Shown here in pieces: positions 47,260 to 59,800 of a DNA stretch of 64,000 nucleotides. Source of the stretch: Primula veris. Taxonomy: Eukaryota; Streptophyta; Magnoliopsida; Ericales; Primulaceae. Both the position numbers and the translations under genes were made by a program. The DNA is taken from contig OY821749.1 of NCBI GenBank assembly GCA_963682055.1, forward strand, positions 30,883,631-30,947,630. The letters run 5' to 3'. Numbering within the stretch: position 1 is the stretch's first letter; the number at the start of each line of letters is the position of its first letter. The notes under the pieces were generated by a model. That model saw nothing but the letters and a program-made list of their open reading frames with translations. It was not told where the DNA came from and ran no database searches.

Positions 47260-47979
47260 TTTCCGCTTTTTAGGCTGCAGCGTAGCTCTTGCAAAACGCT
47301 TCAGGTAAGATTTGGCCTTTAAAAACACTGTTTTATTATCATATACCCACAAAGGGAAAAATTAGAAACTTAATGGAATAAAACTATTGGGAATTTTCCT
47401 TAAGAGTAGATATAAAAACTGAGGTCATAATTTGCAGTGACAGTAACAGACAAACAATGCATTATAAAAGAAAAGAAACTATTATTCACAAATAACAAAA
47501 TATAAACCAGAATTTCCAAAACTTGCACGAGATATCATACTATTAATATAAGCAAACTCAAGAAAAGTTGAGGCTGCAAAATTTTTCCAAAACTACCCTC
47601 ACTCTATTTTAATAATTACCAATGTAACTAATCTAATTAATTAACAATTTGTCTTCACTATATTTTCCTAATTACAGATGTAGCATAAATTAATTAACAA
47701 TTCGTTTTAACCTGCGTAACTACAGTAAATGATACAAAATCTGAATATTATGTTTAAAATAAAATACATTACGAGATTTATGTCATTACACATCGCACAC
47801 ACAACGCACGTGTAACTTTTACTAGTACATACATAAAAGAAAGAGAAGCTGTGCAAAAATAGTGAAAAAAGAACAACAAAAAAGAAAGAAAGATATAGAT
47901 ACAAAGATAGAGATATAGAGAGAGGGAGAATAAATACAAAGGGGGGATCTGAAATAAGAGGTTTGACTTTTGTATGTTC

Positions 47980-48004
47980 TTCTTCTTCTTCTTCTTCAAA
48001 CGCC

Positions 48005-48041
<37 letters not shown>
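47980..48041. repeat. (TTC)n and (GA)n microsatellites
   Basis: A TTC run at about 47980-47998 and a GA run at about 48006-48041 are separated by a few bases. The TTC run gives a spurious polyglutamate frame on the minus strand. Confidence 0.9.
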
Positions 48042-48049
<8 letters not shown>

Positions 48050-48161
48050 GAATTATGACTTCATGTAGTTTATGTAGTTACGCAAGACTTTCACACTTAA
48101 ATTGTTATTCTGTTTTTTTTTTTTTTTTTTTTAATTTTTTTATGAAATAAAAAATAAAAAG

Positions 48162-48190
48162 ATAAACCGTAAATCATAATTACGGTTTAT
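48162..48190. repeat. Perfect 11-bp hairpin
   Basis: ATAAACCGTAA (48162-48172) is followed after 7 bases by its exact complement TTACGGTTTAT (48180-48190). It lies in a gene-free AT-rich stretch; whether it is a terminator-like or element-derived structure is unknown. Confidence 0.7.
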
Positions 48191-49617
48191 AACTAATATC
48201 TACGGTTTTGAAATGAAAATTAAATAGTTGACAAAAAAAAATACACTACACTACGTCATTACATGTTTCGGATATGTTATTTTTCCTTTTTATTTTAATT
48301 TTTTCTACCTCATAGTGTGGGTTCTCCCCTGTAAAAAGACCTATTTGCATTACTAGTTTTTTTTATTAATAAAAAAATTCGATCCGTCACCCGAATGTTC
48401 GGCTGGTTTAGCTGACTCAAGAACCGGCTATGTCCTAAGCACTACCGATCATTGTTTATATCCTCTCGTTTTTCGCTACCCGGTTTTTGTTTTCGTGTTT
48501 CCCATTATTTCACGTCATTTTTTTCCCCATTTTTATCATTTATGTTCATGTTTTTCGTTTTCCTCCCTGACAAAATATATACTCAAAAGATTGTCTTTTT
48601 CGAACTTATTAAATGTTATATTTGGTCAGTTTAATTGGAATGTTTGATAATATAAGATTTATAGAAGTGCTGTGGAGGGGAGGTATACTTAATTAATTGA
48701 ATTAGTGGAAAAAAAAATTAAACATGCTCATGAAAAAAGCAGTCATAATCATGTTTTTTAAGTACGGGTAGATATTCAATGACCTTTTAATCAAGTATTT
48801 TTCAAAAAAAAATTGGTCAAGTTATTTTCCAAATTATTAAGAAGGTAATAACTGACAAGTAAATATCAGGGCTCGACAAGCAAGCACAACGAGGTTCATT
48901 TTTCCCGAGTTTCAAAACAAAAGTTAGCACAATTTTTTGCCCATATGGCTCAATTCTCGAACACATGACGTGCCGATGTTCCATTCCTTTCTCTTCAGGT
49001 GAAGGTATTTTATTTTTTCCAATTTAATTATACTGCCTTCATACTAAATAGTTCTGTCGAATAAGAATAATGAAATAGCATATGCATAATTGAAGAATTG
49101 AAGAATTGAAGGGAGAAAACCAGTTCGATTTTACTTAATTTAACTCAAAAATCAAGGTTCAGCAAGGCATAAAACCAAAGGCGATAACCTGGTTTCATAA
49201 ACTGTAGTAGCTCATGACCCAGAAAAATAAATAAAAATAAGCTGAGTTTAATTGTCTTTCTAAGCCAGATATTAGCGCCGCAATGTTGGGAAAGACTTAA
49301 ACTCGATTATACTTCTCATTGCAAGCCAAGTTCCGACAGCAAGGTGAAAGGAAAATACATACAGATGACACGGCACTCCTGAAACTGAAATAATAAGCTA
49401 GACCTAGGTCCAACATTATAAACATTAGCAAATCATAGTGACCTCGGCAGTAAAAATCTAATGATACATTCCAGTAGCAATGTCGATGAAAGACAAGAAA
49501 ATAAAATATATCAAAATGTGAAATAAAGGCATTGGGAGAAAAGAGACTTCCATCAGCACCTCCCTGATACAGTGGTGAAACTAAGGCAACTTGTCCGCAA
49601 GAGAAAACTTGAGCTAT

Positions 49618-52600
49618 TCAACCAAATGTAGATATTAAGAAGCTCTTATAAATGCTCATGAACTTCGCTACAAAAGCTGCACCGGAAGAGAGGTCTTTAA
49701 GAAAAGATTTGAAGAAAGGTTTACAATCATACTCAAATATCAACATAGTTGTAAATATTGCAACAATTTTTTTATTTTATTTTTTGTAATCAAATTGCAA
49801 CGATATATATACCTCCCATGTTAGTAGCTTTCTGTTAACGAATTTTAGTAGTGTAATCAGTAGTGTTTGTCCTGTGACATTTATTGTAAATATAATATAT
49901 AATATTAAACTTTCCCCCAAAAAAGCCCAGATCAAAGAGTAATTTTCTAAATACCTTCAATGTGAAAGATGGCTTTCTGGCCCTGCCGCATCCTATGTTC
50001 CTGAGAGGAAAAACAGGACAATGTATAATATTCAGACAACATATTTTGGTCGGTGAACAAAAAAATATTTTTTCTCCAATAGTCCAAAAAACTAGCATTG
50101 AACTTACATAATACGCAGCCCAATGACACACTTCATGCTTTAATTCAGAATCTATTTTCTTCAGAAGTTCAAACAACAACCTCTGCAAATCAATAACACA
50201 TACATTGTTACAATCCTGATAAAATAAAACTGAATACTTAAAATGAATATGCTGTTACTCTAACCTTTAATATAATCTCTGGAGGAATGAGATTTGTGAG
50301 AAGCTCATACAACTTCCCACGAACTTGAAACAAGCTGCAGAACAAAAAAATAAAGTTTGAAATGAGCACCTATTTCTAATATAACAGTCACATAAATTTG
50401 GTGTTAGTTACGGTTTTGTAATCTAAAGTATCACCACATTTGAATTTTATACACCAGTCTACATAAAATAGCAATTTATATACCAACATTGCATTTCCCG
50501 ACGTTCTAGTACAGATGGTGTGCCAAATTAAAAAAAAAATATATGCGGGATACTAAACAGTCATGAAAACGAATTAAAATAAAATAACTCATAGGAAGGG
50601 TACTAACGAGTACAAAAACAAAAAATTATAAAAACTATTGTATCGTTCTTTGTAGTATTCTGCACTATAAAAACTAGCATGTTTCTCCTATTTTAGTTCC
50701 CAATCTACGTAACTTTAATTGTCTGGTGTACAAAACCAAAATGTAACAGAAAATGTAAATTTCTTGATAAAAATGTAAATAAGATGATAGATACCTTTTA
50801 GGGCTCTGCTCCTTCATTATATCTGTTGCTATCTCAGAAATATATTCCTCCCAGTCCATAGGAGGTATGGTTTGGTTACTAGTGAAAGGATATCTATTTA
50901 CGAAAGAAAAATGTAAGGAGTATAAATTTGTGACTTTACAGCATATATAGATTAGAATAGTGAAAGAGTTTTACTGTTGAACACGGCAAGTCTCCAATGA
51001 CAAAATTGCCCTCCTCAAACTCCGATTTGAATTTTCTGCTATACGGGCAGCAAATCCAGAAGGAAGCTGCAATCCTTCTTTCTTGCCAACGAACTCCAAA
51101 ACTCTGACAATCTAACATATATTGCATCACATATATTACTTATATTAGACATATTACGTTATGTAGTGCATCGGCATTGGCAATGTTATATATAGAGTTA
51201 AGTCTGGTTCTAGAGATACAATATCACCCAATGTTAAAATTTAAGGGGACCTGCTACAGCAGCACTAAAAATAAGCATTAGAACCAACAACATTCATATT
51301 AAGCTTAAAAATAAGCATTAGAACCAACAACATTCAAATTATGCTTAAAAAAAGGACAAAAAAATTGAGCAAATGACTCTTATCATGAATAACAAATTGG
51401 GAAGCTCAAAGCTGCTAAAGAAGTGTTCTGTAAATGAAATGGTCAGCTAAACTAGTAAAGTTGTATTTCACCTAAATTAAACAGGGATTATAAAGAAGCT
51501 GTGGTGGGTGATCCTTACCTCCATCACACTAAGCTCATAAAGAGAATTATTTCAGAAAATAATATAAAATTTATATTCATTAACCTGATCTTCAGCAGGT
51601 GCACTTATCCGGATATTGAGGCAACGAGACCGAACAGCTTCAGTAACCTTTGAAGAGCTATTGCAACATAGTATCAGTCGACATGATGAGCTGTACTTCT
51701 CCATTGTCCGTCTAAGGGAATGTTGAGCCTCTCTTGACAGTTTATCAACTTCATTTAACACCAACACTATATTGCACATAAATAGATGTTAATCTCGGTG
51801 ATGATGGACCACAAAACAGTTTTATATGGAAGGCTAATAACAATTATATGCATTGCAAACTGCTAACTTGCTCTACCAACGTATATCAGCAGTTTCTCAA
51901 TATCCAATCAGCCATATTCAGTATGATATTTCCTAGCCAAAGAAAAGTGAGTTTATACAATCATAAGTAGACATCCATTTTCCAAACTAAGATAGGAAGT
52001 ATATAGTATTGATAAATCAGTAAACAGCTTAGTGTTTCATAAATACTATGTCGCAGATGGACAGTTGTTTCCACATAAGACAATTATTAACTTCATTTAG
52101 CACCAACACTAAACTGCAGATAGAGTAAAAAACGTTTTAATAGTATTAATGACCACTAAGCAGATATACATGGAAGGCTAATAACGAATATACACACAGA
52201 AAACACTAAAACAGCTCATTTACACTAACAACACATCAACAGTTTTCTCAATATGAAACCAACAGTCACACCCACACATTCAAGGGTTGTTTGGTAACTA
52301 TGGTTGCAGCTTTTAAGCAAATGAGAGGATGAATTTTTCCAGGAAAAGAAAACCAAAACACTTACTCATACGCATATACATGTTTTGCTTTAACAAAAAG
52401 AGTACGCATGGTAATTGGAAAGGGTAACTAACAAAGTTATACCTTTGAAACCTTTTTTGCCTTTCGTGTCAATTGGCCTGTTCTTGGCCATTTCTTTTAT
52501 TATTTCTTGGACGATATACCTATCTTGAAACCCTGCATCACTGGGAGTGAGCTCCACATGGTATGTGCTTGCTAGTGTAGTAAGCTCTAGTTCGATAGTC

Positions 52601-55348
52601 CTAGAACCAGCCTGGAAAATAAGACAAATTATCAAAAATAGATTATCAAAGACAATATAAACCTAGGTATCACCCGAATTTTAAATGAATTTCTGGATGG
52701 ACTTAAACTATATGTCTATATGCTAATTTAACTTTACTGTGTTTTTAAGCAAGAAACAATGATCAACCAGCATCCTCCAGAAATGAAGATGGTTCTATAT
52801 CTACCCATTAAGAGTTACTTTCTACTTTATACAATTGAAATAATAACAATATCTATGCTTTAAGGTATAATCGATGAAAGACGATACAGTTAATAAAGTA
52901 AATATTTATCATGCATAGCAAAAACTAGCTTTTTACAAATATTAAAAACCAAAAGTATGAAAAACATAAGGAAATCCATAAGGAAACTACACAGGAGAAC
53001 TCATAAGGAAACTACACACTGATGATCCTAACGAAATCCATCTTTTTTTCTTCTCAAAATTACCCTAAATCATTAGTGTAAAATTGGTAAAACTCGCAGG
53101 TCTTGATGAGAAACCTGAAACTAAAAATCGTTGTAAAGGGTTTGGCTTGCAGCTTTTAAGTTTTTAGTTTCCTCATTTAAACTTGAAAGCTCAGCGTTTT
53201 GCTTATAGGTTCTAGTGTTCTACTGCACTTGGTTTTCAACTTACGAGGTAAGTCTTTGCTTTTTCCAACTTGAAAAAGCTAAAGATCTGTGATAAATAAA
53301 CCTGGTTTTCATAGCTTTCTCAGCCTCAATAAGCCATGTTATTTGCTTAAAAACTTCATTCAAACAATCCACTTACACAAACTAACTCTTTCTTCATAAT
53401 GCAACAATGAGGAAAAAAAACCCTCCAAAAAAAAAAAACAATGAGAAAAAAAAAATAGTAACAAAACTCACATCTACTTTCCACGTCTTGTTCTCCACCT
53501 TCACCTGCACAAAAGCATGCCCAAAAACATGAACAAAATTTTCAAACAAGAACATAAAAACAAAAAGAAAACCTAATAGAGTAACAGTAATAAAATTTCA
53601 CCTTCTCGGCGCTCGGTCCAAACATCTGTCTGAGAAGGGCCATAATTAGTGTTTTTTTGCCAGAACCAGATGGTCCATAGAACAACAGATGTGGGCAATC
53701 TTGTTCTGTCACCTGCAAAATCGATTAAATTTTACAAACCCCTACTTAAATTTGTCATATTTTGATTGATCTATTTTTTCACAAAATACAAAACCCTAGT
53801 AACAGATATTCAAATCCAAACCCAGATTAAATTGAAGAGGGTTAGAAGAAAATAGTGCAAAAGAGACAAGATTATAGGAGTCTCATCGCCTCACTTGCAC
53901 AAGATTTAATTTTCACAAAACCCAAAAGCTTAATTGGAGTTATTAATCTCCAAAACCAGTTTAAAACGAGAAAATCAACGAGGGTCTGAGGTAATTAGGG
54001 GTCATTGTTAGGTCCTTTTCACTTGGTCACCTATATAATATCAGACATTTTACAAACTCCAAAAGGCCAAAAGTGTTCTAAAACGCGAGCCTAGGCGGTA
54101 ATTAGTCAGATCCTAGGCGGTAGGTGGTAGGCGGAGCCTAGACGCCTAGTAGATTAGACGGAATTAGGCGATTAGGCGGAATTGGGCGCTAGGTGAGCTA
54201 TTTCTGCCTAGAAACTGCCTTTTAGAACATTAATAAACCCTAAGTACTAATATTTATCTCCAAAATCAATTAAAAAAGAGAAAATAAAATAGGGTAGATA
54301 AATATAAGGAAATGTTAACCATCACTTTGGGAATCTCATTTTTCGTCACTTGCACAGGATCAACATATCGAGAAAACCCAAAACCCTAATGACAGATATT
54401 TAGCTCCTAACCCAATTAAATTGAAGAGTTTTAGAGTAAATTTGAAGAGAAGAGACCAAACCAGTGTCACTTGCAAAAGATCCATTTTTTATTTATCAAA
54501 ACCCAAATCACCAATTACAGATAATTAGCTCCAAAAGCATTTAAAACAAAGAAACTAAATAGTGTTAAAAGAAAATTAAAAAAAGCATGGGTTTTACTAA
54601 TTTTTTCGTAAAGATCTAATTTTTCACAAAACCTAAAACCCTAATTACACATATTTAGCTGGAAAACGAATTAATAACTAGAAATTTGAAGAGGGTTAGA
54701 AGAAATTAGGCCAAAAAAACCACAATCAGATTAATACAATATTGTCACTTGCAAAAGATCTAATTTTTCACAAAACCTAAAACCCTAATTACACATATTT
54801 AGCTGGAAAACGAGTTAATAACTAGAAATTTGAAGAGGGTAGAAGAAATTAAGCCAAAAAAACCACAATCAGATTTATACAATATTGTCACTTGCAAAAG
54901 ATCTAATTTTTAACAAAACCCAAATCAGCAATTACAGATATTAAACTGGAAAAGCCATTAAAAACAAGGAAACTGGGTTTTACCAATTTCCTCACTTGCA
55001 AAGATCTAATTTTTCACAAAACCCAAAACCCTAATTACATATTTTTATCTACAAAACCAGTTTATAACTATAAAATTGAAGAGGGTTAATGGTAATTAGG
55101 CCAAAAAAAGCCACAATCAGATTAATACAATATTGTCACTAGCAAAAGATCTAATTTTTAACAAAACCCAAATCACCAATTACAGATATCAAGCTGGAAA
55201 AGCAATTAAAAACAAGGAAACTAAAGAGGGTAAAAAAGAAAATAGAGAAAAAAATAAGTATTACCAATTTTTTAAGATTTTGAGCAACATCTTCGTGAAC
55301 AATAACCTTATCTAGGGTTTTTGGACGGTATTTGTCTACCCACAACAT
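49618..55348 (-). CDS. RFC3: Replication factor C subunit 3 (clamp loader)
   Basis: Eleven exons in reading order: 55348-55265, 53712-53602, 53504-53472, 52611-52443, 51766-51585, 51111-50975, 50893-50795, 50334-50265, 50182-50108, 50000-49955 and 49676-49618. They total 1,065 nt (354 aa), the same length as Arabidopsis RFC3 as I recall it. It begins MLWVDKYRPKTLDKV. The Walker A P-loop is FYGPSGSGKKTLIM, and Walker B takes the form VLVLNEVDKLSREAQHSLRR. Sensor 1 is LILCCNSSSKVTEAVRSRC, with the SRC motif. The C-terminal collar helices include EVCHWAAYYEHRMRQGQKAI, and the protein ends FLISTFG. RFC3 joins the pentameric ATPase that loads PCNA on DNA during replication and repair in the nucleus. 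Intron 1 (1.55 kb) is a tandem repeat array containing telo-box motifs. Confidence 0.96.
53140..53360. repeat. Dispersed AAGC-rich palindromic repeat in RFC3 intron 3
   Basis: Begins GTTTGGCTTGCAGCTTTTAA and includes AACTTGAAAAAGCTAAAG and TTTGCTTAAAAACTTC. It is the same family as the other listed copies; a shorter one lies near 52290-52365 in the next intron. Confidence 0.5.
53750..55264. repeat. Tandem ~145-bp array with telo-box motifs in RFC3 intron 1
   Basis: AAGATCTAATTTTT marks units at 54611, 54755, 54898, 55001 and 55146 (spacings 144, 143, 103 and 145). Older copies lie near 53895, 54355 and 54477. Most units carry CACTTGCAAAAGATC, AAAACCCTAATTAC, TTGAAGAGGGT and CCACAATCAGATT. 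AAACCCTA occurs on the plus strand at 53791, 54235, 54381, 54636, 54780 and 55026. Some units include a degenerate copy of the exon 1 donor region (TTTTACCAATTT). Confidence 0.85.
54074..54229. mobile_element. AGGCG-rich short element, 156 bp, in RFC3 intron 1
   Basis: It starts TGTTCTAAAACGCGAGCC and ends GCCTTTTAGAACA, with inverted termini and many CCTAGGCGG, TTAGGCGGAATT words inside. It interrupts the repeat array of intron 1. No clear target duplication. Confidence 0.7.
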
Positions 55349-55351
55349 GTT

Positions 55352-55392
<41 letters not shown>

Positions 55393-56815
55393 TATGTGGT
55401 GGCGGGAAGTAGATTTATATATACATATATACGTATATATCAGTGTATTTTGTAACGCAAATATATACTATTTAAATGGTGAAAAGGTAAATTTCAAAAT
55501 TTGTTTGTAGTTGTAGTTTGAACTGTTTGATTAACTTTTAAGAAAAATTATATTTCGACAATTAGTCATTTCCTTTTTATCCGAGGCCATTATGCCAGTG
55601 TTACTTAGGTGATATGCGTAGCCTAGGAGTTTAGAAGATTAGACGAGATTATATGTGTCACTGTTATGTAGGTGGTACACATGGCCTACTAGATTAGGCG
55701 AGATTATGTGGATAGACGGTGATTAAGTGGAATTAGCTGTTAGACGACCTAACTCCGCTTACAACCTGTCTGGCACCTTTTAATTTTAGAACATTTTCTG
55801 ATCCATAATCAATATTATTACTTTTCAACAAAGAAAAAGTTAATAGGATTCGTTGGTTTTAAAAAAAAATTGGATTCGTTTCCCGTTCTATTCAGATTCA
55901 GAGTAATGGACGGACAACTTGAGAACGGCTTTGTGTTTTGGGACTGAAATTAGGTAGTCCAATCCAATCTGTTCTCATGGTTTGATGTATAAAAAATTGG
56001 CTAGATAGATAGCCTTCCGCACCTGTTAGTGCTATGTGATTAGTTCCTGGTTCTAACGATTTGGGACTTCATGATTTGTTTTTGAATGTGTAATAATTCC
56101 ACAACCGATTTGGAACTAAAACTTGGTCTGGCTATCAATGCCGTGTTTCCACACACACAGTCACACACACTTGATTTATGTTCATTTGTCGTATTTTATC
56201 ACTGTTTCCATCCCTTTTGACAAATCCACCATGCCAACCGAATGAAATTAGGATTTAGAACATAAAAGCTTTTGCTATCTCATACAATGCATGTCGCATG
56301 TCTCGTAGACTCATACGGCATATGAATTCGAGAAACATAAAGTGTAATTCTTAAAGATAAAAGAACGCATTCCAAAACTACTATTCTAAGGAAAATTTGA
56401 TATTAATTAATAACCAAGAAGAATCAGCATGCAACAGTCATCCCTCTGGGGGAAAAACACTAATTTCAGATTACCTGCATACAAGAATAGTACCTATAAT
56501 ATTCAACCAAGGCTGTAGCGATACTAAGTAATAACTATAAAGGGTGCCCGATCTCTTTTTGTGTGTTTTGTCTTCTTTGTATGAGCACTACCGTTTACAT
56601 AGTTACGAGAAAGCCAGGCTCCATTTGGTTCTTCAAATCCTTTCTGAGCATAGCAACTCTATTACAAATTCTCTAAACCATTGAGTAGCTCCTATTGGCG
56701 CATGATAGATATTTTCCGAAACACCAAGTAAAACTAGAATCGCCTCTCAATACAAGCATCTCGTACCTCCACCGAAGTTGCAACCTAAAGAAAAATCTTT
56801 GCCAAAAGTTCAATT
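55349..56815. promoter_or_regulatory. RFC3 upstream region / PNP1 downstream spacer
   Basis: The first 45 bp hold a (TA)n run followed by a (GA)n run directly before the RFC3 ATG (minus strand sense). A diverged AGGCG-type element lies at about 55596-55800. No other gene is visible up to the PNP1 stop codon. Confidence 0.5.
55350..55392. repeat. (TA)n(GA)n compound microsatellite in the RFC3 leader
   Basis: The run begins within a few bases of the RFC3 ATG at 55348-55346. On the coding strand it reads as CT repeats followed by TA repeats, so it should lie in the 5' untranslated region or core promoter. Confidence 0.85.
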
Positions 56816-59800
56816 TTATAATCCAACTTTGGCTTCTCCATTCACTAAAGTACCCTCATCTTCACTGGAACTAGCTTTACTACTACTGGTCTTTGATCTC
56901 TCTTTGTTAACTAGAGGGTCATCCTTCGCGGCTCTAACTAATCTTTTAACGAATCTGTCCTTCGATTGATAATTTTCTTCTGCTGCAGGTCTTTTTAGAG
57001 ATTTGGTTTTATCACCTTCTTTAAGTGAGTATGGTTTCTTTGGTGGGCCCTTATCTGACAATTTTGGGAAAGTTTCGGGTTCTTTTGAGTCCCCTGATTG
57101 TTCCTTGGTAGGCTCATCTGGGAGTAGAGCTTTGCGACTTAACCGAAATTGTCCCTTCCCATTTATCTGTGTAGTGAAAATTCCATGAAAAAGGGAGGGT
57201 AAATAAAATAGAATGATATAAAGACTTATTGTTTGCAGTCTATATGGCCTCCTATGCTTTTATCTTATAAGTACAAAACAAAAGAGTATATCAGTACTTT
57301 TTGAGTATGGAGCATTGTCATAAAAATTAAAATTACAAGGTAGTGAAAAATAGTACTCCAGATAATATTGTTTTTTGGTGCACCAAGCCACCAACACACA
57401 ATTAACTCAAAATAAGAAGCATACAAAAGTATACTTAGTGTTTCACAAAACAATATAGGAACAGACAGGGAATCTCCTGACCTCGATAAGTTTGACGTCA
57501 AGACGGTCCCCAACTTTAAAAGCCTACAGAAAACCAAGAAAATAAAGTTACTCTATGTATAATAATGTCGTATGTATGATTGCACTTTAAAACAACAGGC
57601 ATGCTTACATCTTCCGTCTTATCAAGCCAATTCGCACTCAATTCACTGATATGGCAAAGCCCCTGCAGCGAATTGAATAAAGAAACACAATTCATAATTG
57701 ATTTCACCTTGGTTCTTTTACTTTACTAACAAAAGAAATGTGTCTATAAGCAGTGGGAGACTCATTTGCAATCCAAACTGGTAGCAACATCACATGGAAT
57801 TGAATACTAGATGTATTAGAAGATCAAAGATCTGCAATGAGTGGAAGATGTATATACCTCTACCCCAGGTGCTATCTCAACAAAAGCTCCATAATTAGCA
57901 ATTGATTTGATCTCACGGTTCCTGAATAATGGACAGCCAAAAAGATATTGATAAAATAGATGTAGCGGGAAACTACAAAAAAGAAATTGCATGCTAGCAC
58001 AGCTGCATAAGAAGAAACATAACGCCGTCTTTATAAGGATATATGAATTCAACTTCAAAAGATTTCGCATTTGTAGATTCCCAGAATTTTCTCAAACATA
58101 TACTAATATGAAAATGTTGGCTTGAAACTATAATGAATTGCATATTTTGCACAAGAAAAAGCCATAAGAACACCTTTCTTATCGAGGATTCATTTTTGAT
58201 TGTAGATACTCATAATTTCTTTATGCATTTGGAATCTATAAATCTATCTTAAGCGCAAGTCAAAGAAAAGAGTCAAGGGTAGACAATAGGAACCTGTATA
58301 TTTCACCAACAACTGGAACCTTCGTCAAACTGCTAATTATGGTTTTAGCTTTTTCAATGCTTGCCAAGTCCCTTCCAGTTATCTTTACCTGTAAAAGGCA
58401 AAAGTTTATGAAAAATGAACGACAGATACAACCCCAAGCCTTCAAAGAAAGAGGAAACTAAAAAAGAACTTACAACTCCATCATCACTTGTGTCAATGGA
58501 TTCTACCCCACTTTCTTCAATAATACTCTTCACCTTTTTCCCACCAGAACCAATAATAAGGCTGACTTTGTCTTGTCTCACCTATTAAAAAGCAAATGAT
58601 GAGGCAATTATCAAATCATCAAGTGTATTTCAAATAAGGTGATGAAATTGAACCCTACTCACATTCATAACATGAATCAATGGGGCATATTTGGAAAGCG
58701 ATCTTGAAGGAGGAGGTGAGCATTTTGACATTTCACCTAAATTATCAAAATAAAAAAATAAAAAATAGTGAGCGATTCATTCTGGAAAGGTATATATGAC
58801 ACATAATCATCACAGAATTTACCAAGGATATGCTTTCGGCCCTCTTTTGCTTGCAGAAGCGCCTGCTTCATTATTTGTAAAGTAATCCCTGAAACCTGTC
58901 ATTGCATTATAATAGTTAGCTATATTTATAAGAAGGATGATATTCATCTCACAAACTGCTAGGACGCAACAAATTAAAATTAATGTTATTTTTTAAAAAG
59001 TTCCGTTACAAGATATATGTTTGACTAATTCCCATTTAGACACGATGAAAAGTAGTTTCGCAATTAGTGGTACTCTTAACGGGCACATATTTCAATGAAT
59101 TGATATTTGCTTCATAATAGCCAGTGATGATTACTAAAACTTATGATGAAAATAAATAAATTAAAAAAAATTGACAGATAATCGTTCAACAAGCTGAATT
59201 TATCCAGGTCATAGACTTTGAACAAAACTGTGTTTGGATATGCATGCTGTTAATATATTCCTATTTAAATAACATCGAAATTGTAGTGGAAACAAACATT
59301 CAAAAAACATGTAATCAAAGGAATATGTGACCTTTATGTCCATCTGAAATGCAGTTACACCGTCTTCATTTCCAGCAACCTACATATCAAAAAGAACATA
59401 AAAAATAGTGTCCCATGCTTACAAAAACAATTGAACATTTGAACTGTCAACAAAGCAGTACATAAAAGGTTGTTAGGTAGCACAGCTTGTGAGCAAACAA
59501 GCTGGATCTTTTTTAAAATCCATCCAGCATGAAGCTTATAGCTTTTTCAGGCCCAAAACCATAAAAACTCAGCTTTTAAGCTGACTACCAATTGCAGTGC
59601 AGTGTTTTTGCATAAACCTTAAGAACGTCCTCAAACAAAAATATAAATACATATAATTCTACCTTAAAGTCCATATCTCCGGATGCATCTTCTGATCCAG
59701 TTATGTCAGAGAGAATGAGGGGGGTTCCATCTCCCCCAAATTCCTCTGTATCTAAAACCAAACCCATTGCAATACCAGCAATAGGGCTCTTAACCGGAAC

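Larger units (their letters stand above)
46552..49617. other. Spacer between the small membrane protein gene and RFC3
   Basis: No gene is supported. Dispersed AAGC-rich repeats lie near 46735-46840 and 47045-47310. A frame at 47707-48006 (minus) starts with a run of glutamates, but this comes from a TTC microsatellite next to a GA microsatellite, so I do not call it a gene. T-runs and A-runs are common from 48105 to 48380. Confidence 0.5.

Noticed and set aside
47707..48006. Minus-strand frame starting MAFEEEEEEE
   Set aside because: The acidic run comes from a TTC microsatellite, and the rest is hydrophobic low-complexity sequence from AT/AG-rich DNA with no family features.
53750..55264. 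Telomere-derived insertion suggested by the AAACCCTA motifs
   Set aside because: The motifs are single and spaced by about 145 bp, not in the tandem form of an interstitial telomere.
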